From: DAISJM01 sp036821485
Lineage (GTDB): Bacteria; Verrucomicrobiota; Kiritimatiellia; CAIQIC01; JAGNIJ01
Assembly (NCBI GenBank): GCA_036821485.1
Contig: DAISJM010000090.1
Span: 1-7,664, forward strand
Reading direction: 5' to 3'
Length of the DNA: 7,664 nucleotides
Shown: one piece after another, positions 3,034 through 7,664 of the stretch
Numbering within the stretch: position 1 is the stretch's first letter
Layout: each line of letters begins with the position of its first letter
The notes under the pieces: generated by a model
Databases searched by the model: none
Seen by the model: the letters and a program-made list of their open reading frames with translations, nothing else
What the model was told of the DNA's origin: nothing
Program-made: the position numbers and the translations under genes

Positions 3034-5541
3034 ATGGCCTTGCTGGGTAATCTCTTCAGGGGACGCGGCGGGAAGAAGCAACCGGAGAAGCAGCCTGCCG
3101 CGCCTGTTCCAGCAGCAGCACCACCTCCTCCGAAGGCGCCGTCGGTGCCGGCTTCATCCACCACGGCTGCAGGGATGCAGCGTCCTCCCGGAGCCCAGCC
3201 ACCCAAGGCGATGGAACTCGATGCCATTGTTTCTGCGCTGAGACAGATCGAGGAGGTCATGGGCGTTGGCGGTGGTGGCGGGGCAAAGAGCGACACGCTT
3301 TCGGCGGATCTCTATTCCGTGTCGCTGAAGTTGGGCGACCTGGTGAAGATCATGCCGTCCGCATTCAGGCCGCTTTCTTCGGATGCGCCGGTGGACGAGA
3401 TATGCGAAGTGCTGGTCGAGAGACTGTTTGATCAGCTTGCGAAGGGCAAAGTGGTCACGAAGATGAAGTATTTCGTGGCCGGCGTGCCGCCGCATTATGT
3501 GGCTCCGGATGTCGAGGAACGCGGGGAGACTCCGGTCAATCTGCCGCTGGCGATGGTGGTGGCGTCGATCGATCCGGACGAACTGAAAAAGCGCACGTCG
3601 TCGATTGAGAAGGCGAACCAAGCCAAGGACCTGCCGAATCTGTTTGGTACGGGGGCTGCGCCGAAAGGGGCCATTGCGGTTCCCGCGACGGGGGTGCCCA
3701 AGCACGTGCCGGCGCCGAAAGCTGCTGCGCCAGTTGCACCGCCTGCGGCTCCGAAGAGTGCAGAGCCTGTGAAGGCCGCTCCGATTGCCACGAAGCCGCC
3801 AGAGATGCCGAAGCCGGCAGCGGCCGCGCCGAAGGCACCGGAACCGGTGAAAGCAGCGCCCGTTGCCAAGGCGCCGGAACCGGCGAAACCTGCTCCTGTG
3901 GCCAAGGCGGCGGAGCCGGTCAAACCGGTTGAAGTGCCGAAAGCTCCTGCGCCCGCGCCGGCGGTGGCGCGGCCACCGGCTGAGGATCTTCCGAAGTCGT
4001 TGATTCGACTGTCCGAGATGGCCAAGCTGTTGCCGAACGCCTTTGCGAAGTCGGCGGGTGCGGCGGACGCCAAGGTGCCGGTGCTGATCGAGGGACTCTT
4101 TGATCAGTTGGCGAAGGGGAAGGTTCAGACCACGGTTGCCCGGTTCCTTGCCCACGTACCGACGGAGCATCTTGCGGCGGGTGTTGATCTCGCCAGCAAG
4201 GAGGTCGTGGCGTTGCCCCTGGCGTTGGTGGTAGATGGCGTTGCGAGCGACGAGTTGGTGAAGCGGACGACATCGAAGAGCAGGGAATTGCCGCTGCGTG
4301 AGTTGCCGAATCTATTTGTGCGTGGCGACGGCAAGCCGGCTGAGAAGGCCGAAGCCAAGGCCCCGCCCGCGGCAGCACAGCCTGTTGCTCCGGCGGCAGC
4401 GCCTCAGCCGGCGAAACCCGAACTTCGTATGGCGAAGCCGGCGGAAGCGAAACAGGCCGCCCCGCCTGCGGCTCCCGAGCCGCCCAAGCCGGGGCTTCGC
4501 ATGGCCAAGCCCGTCGAGAGAAAGCCTGCTGTTCCGTTCCAGGCGCCCGTTCCGAAGGCCGACGCTGCGGCGGAAGAAGGGCTGCGGCCGCCAGAACCCA
4601 TCAAGGCCGCTGCGTTACCGCCGAAGCCGGTCGAGCCTGCACCCAAGCCGGTCGAGCCCAAACCTGTCGCCGCGCAACCGCCCGTGGTTCCGGCTGCACC
4701 GGAGGAAGAGCCGGAGCCGCCGGCCATGCCGATCGAGCCGCCCAAGAAGATCGCGATTCCCTTGTTCATGGAAGAGGCGCCGGCCGCGGCGGAAGTTCCC
4801 AAGGCGACACCCGTTCAGGCCAAACCTGTCGAGAAAGCTGTGCCGCCAGCCTTGCCCGTTGCCGAGAAGCCGGCAGCAACGCCGGCTGTCGTGGAATCGG
4901 GCACCGCCGAGGCGCTGCCATCGCTGATCATGCGCGGTGTGGATTTGAACACGGCATCGGTCGACGAGCTATGCCGCATCGACGGTGTGGGGCAGAAGCT
5001 GGCAGAGAAGATCGTGCAGGAGCGCACATCGGGCGGGCCGTTCTTCGGGTTCTACGATCTTGCGCGCGTGGCGGGTATCGGGCGGAAGGCCTTCGAGAAG
5101 ATCACGGGCCTGCCGTGGCGCGAGGAACAATATGGTCAGTTGGACTTGGTGAACAGGATGCTCGAGCACAAGGGTGGCGGACTGCCCGACCTGAAGGAAG
5201 TGGCGGGCCGATTCAAGGAGCTGCCAGGAATTGAAGGGTGTGCGATTCTTCACCGCGACGGGCATCTGCTGGCGACGAGTTGGGAAGCGAAACCCAGCGA
5301 GGCCCTGCAGGCGATGGCGCCGCAGATCTTCAAGCGTGTTGCATACTACATGCGGCACATCTCGCCGGAAGAAACGATGGGTGTGACGGTTTCGACGCCG
5401 GATCGCGCGTTGACCTTCGCGCAGAGCCAGGACATCTGCTTCATTGCCATTCACAGCCCCAAGGGCATAACGCGGCGGCACATGCAGATCGTGCAGGGCG
5501 TGTGCCTTGCGTTGGGGCACCGCTTCAGTGGCGTGAAGTAG
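3034..5541 (+). CDS. Multidomain protein: duplicated unnamed domain, Ala/Pro linkers, ComEA-type HhH, C-terminal roadblock/LC7-like domain
   Basis: This is an 835-residue, probably cytoplasmic protein; I see no signal peptide or membrane helix. A basic N-terminus (MALLGNLFRGRGGKK) leads to a Pro/Ala linker, then domain A (about 91-205), linker 1 (206-317) and domain B (318-432), a diverged copy of A sharing LFDQLAKGKV. Linker 2 (433-630) is long and contains KPxLRMAKPxExK twice. A double helix-hairpin-helix follows at 636-695 (VDLNTASVDEL start; hairpins GVG at 651-653 and GIG at 681-683), as in ComEA, where it binds DNA non-specifically. The C-terminus (about 715-835) has a roadblock/LC7 pattern: helix PDLKEVAGRFKELPG, strand CAILHRDGHLLATSW, two further strands and a final helix. 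Roadblock domains bind Ras-like GTPases, and MglA is encoded divergently next door, so it is a likely partner. The stop overlaps the convergent gene by 17 bp. Domains A and B I cannot name. An in-frame GTG at 2914 is the alternative start. Confidence 0.8.
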   Translation: MALLGNLFRGRGGKKQPEKQPAAPVPAAAPPPPKAPSVPASSTTAAGMQRPPGAQPPKAMELDAIVSALRQIEEVMGVGGGGGAKSDTLSADLYSVSLKLGDLVKIMPSAFRPLSSDAPVDEICEVLVERLFDQLAKGKVVTKMKYFVAGVPPHYVAPDVEERGETPVNLPLAMVVASIDPDELKKRTSSIEKANQAKDLPNLFGTGAAPKGAIAVPATGVPKHVPAPKAAAPVAPPAAPKSAEPVKAAPIATKPPEMPKPAAAAPKAPEPVKAAPVAKAPEPAKPAPVAKAAEPVKPVEVPKAPAPAPAVARPPAEDLPKSLIRLSEMAKLLPNAFAKSAGAADAKVPVLIEGLFDQLAKGKVQTTVARFLAHVPTEHLAAGVDLASKEVVALPLALVVDGVASDELVKRTTSKSRELPLRELPNLFVRGDGKPAEKAEAKAPPAAAQPVAPAAAPQPAKPELRMAKPAEAKQAAPPAAPEPPKPGLRMAKPVERKPAVPFQAPVPKADAAAEEGLRPPEPIKAAALPPKPVEPAPKPVEPKPVAAQPPVVPAAPEEEPEPPAMPIEPPKKIAIPLFMEEAPAAAEVPKATPVQAKPVEKAVPPALPVAEKPAATPAVVESGTAEALPSLIMRGVDLNTASVDELCRIDGVGQKLAEKIVQERTSGGPFFGFYDLARVAGIGRKAFEKITGLPWREEQYGQLDLVNRMLEHKGGGLPDLKEVAGRFKELPGIEGCAILHRDGHLLATSWEAKPSEALQAMAPQIFKRVAYYMRHISPEETMGVTVSTPDRALTFAQSQDICFIAIHSPKGITRRHMQIVQGVCLALGHRFSGVK
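3304..3648 (+). repeat. Domain A of the duplicated unnamed domain
   Basis: Residues 91-205 of the 3034 protein. It contains three copies of an 18-residue motif of the form V-x-L-x-L-x-x-hydrophobic-V-x-x-hydrophobic-P: VSLKLGDLVKIMP, VVTKMKYFVAGVP and VNLPLAMVVASID. It ends with DLPNLFGTG. Its best match in the window is domain B at 3985-4329. Confidence 0.7.
3760..3942 (+). repeat. Four 11-12-residue Ala/Pro/Lys repeats in linker 1
   Basis: In-frame coding repeats read AEPVKAAPIATK, PEPVKAAPVAK, PEPAKPAPVAK and AEPVKPVEVPK, that is, (A/P)EP(V/A)K(A/P)-x-x-hydrophobic-x-K, with a short interruption after the first. At the DNA level the copies differ mainly at third positions. They probably form an extended, positively charged spacer between domains A and B. 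Confidence 0.7.
3985..4329 (+). repeat. Domain B of the duplicated unnamed domain
   Basis: Residues 318-432 of the 3034 protein. It aligns along its length with domain A: SLIRLSEMAKLLPNAF, LFDQLAKGKV (10 of 10 identical to A), TTVARFLAHVP, VALPLALVVDGV, DELVKRT and a closing ELPNLFVRG. The copies have diverged widely outside these blocks, so the duplication is old. Confidence 0.75.
4414..4524 (+). repeat. Two copies of KPxLRMAKPxExK in linker 2
   Basis: Linker 2 repeats KPELRMAKPAEAK and KPGLRMAKPVERK, 11 residues apart, with a weaker echo (EGLRPPEP) downstream. LRMAKP stands out because it is not the Ala/Pro filler around it, so it may be a short binding motif. Confidence 0.55.
4939..5118 (+). 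other. ComEA-type double helix-hairpin-helix domain (inside the 3034 gene)
   Basis: Residues 636-695 carry the ComEA start VDLNTASVDEL, hairpin 1 CRIDGVGQKLAEKI, a short link with FFGFYDL, and hairpin 2 ARVAGIGRKAFEKI. Both hairpins keep the G-hydrophobic-G turn that contacts DNA phosphate in related proteins. The segment looks intact, although the fold is also used for protein contacts. Confidence 0.85.
5176..5538 (+). other. C-terminal roadblock/LC7-like domain (inside the 3034 gene)
   Basis: Residues 715-835 match the roadblock layout: a leading amphipathic helix ending LPGIEGC, a strand and turn AILHRDGHLLATSW, a helix rich in Ala/Met (EALQAMAPQIFKRVAYYM), strands around TMGVTVSTPDRALTFAQ and ICFIAIHSP, and a closing helix. 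It is the second roadblock-type domain in the locus and is only distantly similar to MglB. The call is from pattern alone. Confidence 0.65.
5525..5541. other. 17-bp 3' overlap of convergent coding regions
   Basis: The plus-strand gene ends with TAG at 5539-5541, and the minus-strand membrane-protein gene ends with TGA at 5527-5525. The last codons of each are read from both strands, so neither transcript can end before entering the other gene. Confidence 0.85.
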
Positions 5542-7498
5542 GGCGCCTTCGAAGTCGTGGCTTTTCCTTGGGCGCATCGGGGGGAGCCTTGGGTCCCTCC
5601 TCATCCATGATCCTGTGCGCTTCCAGCAGCATCGTGATGGTGCCTTCGAGGATGGTGCGCTCATCGCTGGAATGATCGCCACGCGTGAAGGTGAAGAATC
5701 CCTCCTTGGCACGCATGATGTCGTAGACCGCGGGCACGCCACGGTGCGTGGCGCTCTTCGCGTCGTAGATCTCGCCCTTCACGAAAAGAACGGTTCCGAC
5801 TTCCATCTGGTTGGTGTCCTTGACGCTGAGGATGCCGCTCTCCTTGTCGGAGTTCAGGAATTGCGACACCGAGCCGATGGACATGGAAGAGAGTGATCCC
5901 GAGAAGTCCGACGACGTGGTTGGCACAGGTGGTGCGATGAGATCCGATCCGGGCGGGGGTTCGGGCAACGGCGGAGCAGGAGGCTGCTGGGGTTCGGCCG
6001 CGCGCCGTTTTGACTTGCGGCGGCTGATGGCGGCAAAGGCGATGACAAGGACCAGCAAGATGACAAGGCCGGCGAGGACCATCCAGATGGCCGCCAGAAA
6101 CTGCTTGAGGGAAGCCATGGTCTTGGAAGACACAGATGGCGCACCTGAGGCGGAGGAGCCGCCGGCGGCAAATGCGGGTGGTGCCTCGGGAGTTGGCGCG
6201 ATGGTTACAACCGGAGGTTCGTTGGTCTTCCCGGTTGCGGCCATGGGGGGGAATCCCGCAGTGCGCTGAACCCCGGGGGCGGGTTCGGCCAGTCTTGGCG
6301 GTGGCGGTTCCGGCGACTCGGTGGGGATGGGAAGAACGATCTGGTTGATGGCCGGCTCATTCTTCAGCACGATCGTTCGCCGGGGTGGCGGTGGCGCCGC
6401 CGGCTTGGGAGCGGCGGTCCGGGCACGGACAACCTTGATGTTGGGTGAGTTGCGCGGGACGCGCAGCGGAGCCCATCGTCCCGAACGCTCGATGAGTACT
6501 TCATATTCCGTGTCATTCTGCCCGATGATGGGCAGGGCTTCTCCCTGGCGGAGATAGATGATGCCCTCGCAGGAAGACGCGGTATCGGCAAGGACAAGAC
6601 GCTTCTCGGGTGTGATCCAGCCCACGCGACCCTTGGGTTGGGTGAGAGGAAAGGCGCAAAGCCGCAGGCCATCGTATTCCGTGTTCACGAGCGTGATGAA
6701 GTAGTTTTCATTCTGCTGGAAGAGGGGCAGGGAGTCCCCGGTCGTGAGCGACACGGAAGGATTGCGAAGTTGGACGGACGCCCTGGGACCGGAAACCACC
6801 AGTTGGTCGAGATAGGCGGCAGCGGCGGGATCAAAAAGGAGGGAGACGGCGCCGTCTGCATTGGTCACGGCAGAGAGGCCCCGATAGGTCCGATCAATCG
6901 GGATAAGGGTTGCACCGGGCGCAGCACGGGATGGGACGGACGTGACGACCTCGATGCCCCCGGAGTCTTTGGGGATGAGCAGGCTGATCTGTCGTCCAAA
7001 ACGTTCGGCAAGAATCTCGTAAGATTGGCCATCGGTGCGGACCAAGGGGAACACTTCACCGCGGGTCAGGCTGAGCGTGCCGTCCACCGAATGGGAGGGG
7101 TAGGCGAAGATGACCATGCGTTCAGCCGATATCCACGCCGATCTGTTCTGATCACGGGTCTCCAGGGGGAAGGCGCACAAACGGCTGCCCTGCTGACCCG
7201 CGCTGAGCAGGACGATGAAGAACTGATCGTTCTGCTGGAAGAGCGGGAGTTTTTCGCCGACGCGTGTGGTGACACGGGCGTCAGCCACGGGCAGGTCGAG
7301 ACGATTGGTCCGGATGATGAGATAGAGCGATTCGGGTTCGGGCGAGGCGCGTTCGGGAGCGGCGGCAGCAGGCGAACCTGCCAGCAGACACAGGCATGCA
7401 CCGATGCGGAGCAGGTATCCGATAAAGGTCATGCGCGTCACGCGTTCTTTCACCTCGGCGCCGGCGGCCACCCTGGCGACCGACATACCGTAACTCAT
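5525..7498 (-). CDS. Single-pass membrane protein with duplicated extracytoplasmic SH3-like modules and cytoplasmic DUF4388 (PATAN) domain
   Basis: The 657-residue protein starts with a signal sequence: hydrophobic core about 24-40, AAAA cleavage region 44-47. Module 1 (about 73-187) and module 2 (about 247-360) are copies sharing PLFQQN, RLCAFPL and W-I-x-x-E-(R/K). Each looks like a pair of bacterial SH3-like barrels with a QGE/RGE-x-hydrophobic-P opening. A Pro-rich stretch (361-460) leads to one transmembrane helix (about 467-491) followed by RRKSKRR, giving an outside-to-inside topology. After a second Pro-rich linker, residues 532-632 match DUF4388/PATAN: FSGSLSSMSIGSVSQFL, TVLFVKGEIYDA, GVPAVYDIM, EGFFTFTRG. 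This family occurs with response regulators and MglA/roadblock systems. ATG 7498 lies 10 nt after a predicted transcription start, but a GTG at codon 20 and the ATG at codon 23 (7432) would also keep the signal peptide. No strong Shine-Dalgarno decides among them. Confidence 0.85.
   Translation of the reverse strand: MSYGMSVARVAAGAEVKERVTRMTFIGYLLRIGACLCLLAGSPAAAAPERASPEPESLYLIIRTNRLDLPVADARVTTRVGEKLPLFQQNDQFFIVLLSAGQQGSRLCAFPLETRDQNRSAWISAERMVIFAYPSHSVDGTLSLTRGEVFPLVRTDGQSYEILAERFGRQISLLIPKDSGGIEVVTSVPSRAAPGATLIPIDRTYRGLSAVTNADGAVSLLFDPAAAAYLDQLVVSGPRASVQLRNPSVSLTTGDSLPLFQQNENYFITLVNTEYDGLRLCAFPLTQPKGRVGWITPEKRLVLADTASSCEGIIYLRQGEALPIIGQNDTEYEVLIERSGRWAPLRVPRNSPNIKVVRARTAAPKPAAPPPPRRTIVLKNEPAINQIVLPIPTESPEPPPPRLAEPAPGVQRTAGFPPMAATGKTNEPPVVTIAPTPEAPPAFAAGGSSASGAPSVSSKTMASLKQFLAAIWMVLAGLVILLVLVIAFAAISRRKSKRRAAEPQQPPAPPLPEPPPGSDLIAPPVPTTSSDFSGSLSSMSIGSVSQFLNSDKESGILSVKDTNQMEVGTVLFVKGEIYDAKSATHRGVPAVYDIMRAKEGFFTFTRGDHSSDERTILEGTITMLLEAHRIMDEEGPKAPPDAPKEKPRLRRRPTSRH
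5603..5905 (-). other. DUF4388/PATAN domain (inside the membrane-protein gene)
   Basis: Residues 532-632. It has the family order FSGSL, S-hydrophobic-x-x-hydrophobic-Q-F-L, SGILSV, VLFVKGEIYDA, GVPAVYDI and EGFFTF, then a helix. In known proteins the domain is cytoplasmic and mediates protein contacts. Here it lies on the positively charged, cytoplasmic side of the membrane helix. Confidence 0.85.
6419..6760 (-). repeat. Extracytoplasmic SH3-like module 2
   Basis: Residues 247-360. First half: LTTGDSLPLFQQNENYFITL, then RLCAFPL and GWITPEKRLVL. Second half: IIYLRQGEALPIIGQ, then EYEVLIERSGRWAPLRVP. The halves resemble each other, so the protein probably has four barrels in all. Confidence 0.65.
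6938..7282 (-). repeat. Extracytoplasmic SH3-like module 1
   Basis: Residues 73-187. First half: TTRVGEKLPLFQQNDQFFIV, then RLCAFPL and AWISAERMVIF. Second half: LSLTRGEVFPLVR, then SYEILAERFGRQISLLIP. The parallel with module 2 is clear along the whole length at protein level. Confidence 0.65.
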
Positions 7499-7514
7499 AG
7501 ATGAACGGTGGCAA

Positions 7515-7520
7515 ATAGTA
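7515..7520 (-). promoter_or_regulatory. Possible -10 element of the DUF4388 membrane-protein gene
   Basis: TACTAT on the minus strand would start transcription near 7508, 10 nt before ATG 7498. No convincing -35 lies at 16-18 nt, so this is a weak call. Confidence 0.25.
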
Positions 7521-7551
7521 AAGACGTGCGCGGGCCGTGGATGTCATCCTC

Positions 7552-7588
7552 TTGACTTTGCCGGGAGGGCCCCGTTAGCCTGTCGGCA
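7552..7588 (+). promoter_or_regulatory. Candidate leaderless promoter of the amidohydrolase gene
   Basis: TTGACT (7552-7557), an 18-nt spacer and TAGCCT (7576-7581, TAnnnT) predict transcription start about 7 nt later, at the A of ATG 7588. No Shine-Dalgarno precedes the ATG at normal spacing. TTGAC lies 36 nt before the ATG, against 37 nt for the MBL hydrolase. Confidence 0.5.
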
Positions 7589-7664
7589 TGAAGAACGTCC
7601 GCACATCGTTCAAGATAGCTTTGGTTCAGATGAAGCTGTCGACCGATGCGGGTGTGAACCTGGC
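7588..7664 (+). CDS. Carbon-nitrogen hydrolase (nitrilase superfamily), N-terminal fragment, possibly N-carbamoylputrescine amidase
   Basis: Only 25 complete codons are inside the window; the gene runs off the right edge. The start MKNVRTSFKIALVQM followed by DAGVNLA is the typical N-terminus of nitrilase-superfamily amidases (K-hydrophobic-A-L-V-Q-M, then N-L near residue 24). Family members hydrolyse non-peptide C-N bonds through a Glu-Lys-Cys triad, which would lie downstream. The QMKLSTDAGVNL pattern resembles N-carbamoylputrescine amidases (AguB), which release putrescine, CO2 and ammonia, but the specificity is a guess. The ATG is supported by the promoter immediately upstream and the frame open to the edge. 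It is divergent from the DUF4388 gene across 89 bp. Confidence 0.65.
   Translation, partial: MKNVRTSFKIALVQMKLSTDAGVNL

Noticed and set aside
3154..4170. 338-codon open frame on the minus strand, with other long frames antisense or out of frame across 3495-4927
   Set aside because: GC-rich Ala/Pro/Lys codons on the plus strand produce long stop-free shadows. The translations are Arg/Leu/His- or Ala/Gly-rich with no domain pattern, while the plus frame has real domains.
3760..4524. DNA repeats in the Ala/Pro linkers as a CRISPR, VNTR or mobile element
   Set aside because: The repeats are in frame, short and diverged at third positions, which fits protein-level linker repeats. No spacers, terminal repeats or transposase are present.
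6934..7438. Lipobox in the signal sequence of the membrane protein (IGAC)
   Set aside because: The Cys lies within the hydrophobic core without a proper h-region before it, and a signal peptidase I-type AAAA site follows.
6638..7504. 288-codon plus-strand frame antisense to the DUF4388 membrane protein
   Set aside because: The minus strand has signal peptide, repeats, membrane helix and DUF4388. The plus translation shows no fold-like pattern.

Overview
GC-rich, densely packed bacterial chromosome with no mobile elements, RNA genes or CRISPR. The organism encodes FtsZ, so it divides conventionally. It also has a Ras-like GTPase/roadblock pair of the MglA/MglB type, a DUF4388 (PATAN) protein and very alanine/proline-rich linkers. 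That mix is seen in Myxococcota-like, Acidobacteria-like and Hydrogenedentota/Sumerlaeota-like lineages. I cannot place it more precisely by eye, and the lineage is inference.

Layout. 1-210 (+) is the tail of ftsZ. 218-853 (-) is a glyoxalase-II-like metallo-beta-lactamase-fold hydrolase. It is divergent from 925-1614 (+), a class I glutamine-amidotransferase-like peptidase C26 (PuuD family). 2751-1616 (-) is a two-gene operon, mglA then mglB, with an ATGA overlap. 3034-5541 (+) is an 835-residue multidomain protein divergent from mglA: two copies of an unnamed domain, long Ala/Pro linkers, a ComEA-type double helix-hairpin-helix (HhH), and a C-terminal roadblock/LC7-like domain. 5525-7498 (-) is a single-pass membrane protein convergent with it: signal peptide, two duplicated SH3-like modules outside, a transmembrane helix, and a cytoplasmic DUF4388 domain. 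7588-7664 (+) is the start of a nitrilase-superfamily amidohydrolase.

Most interesting region. 1616-7498 looks like one functional neighbourhood: GTPase (MglA), its roadblock partner (MglB), a second roadblock protein that also carries an HhH, and a membrane protein with an extracytoplasmic SH3-like region and an intracellular DUF4388 domain. The first two transcription units start from overlapping divergent promoters with an AT-rich inverted repeat between them, which suggests co-regulation. My working model, which is inference, is an envelope-to-cytoplasm polarity or positioning module: the SH3 region senses or binds the envelope, DUF4388 relays inward, the roadblock domains act on MglA, and the HhH may connect to DNA or another protein. 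I know of no named system with this exact composition.

Other themes. The three convergent gene pairs are separated by 7 bp, by 1 bp, and by a 17-bp overlap, leaving no room for ordinary terminators between them. Two genes (the hydrolase at 853 and the amidohydrolase at 7588) have a TTGAC element 36-37 nt upstream of the ATG, no Shine-Dalgarno, and the same 13-nt sequence around the start codon, suggesting leaderless transcripts.
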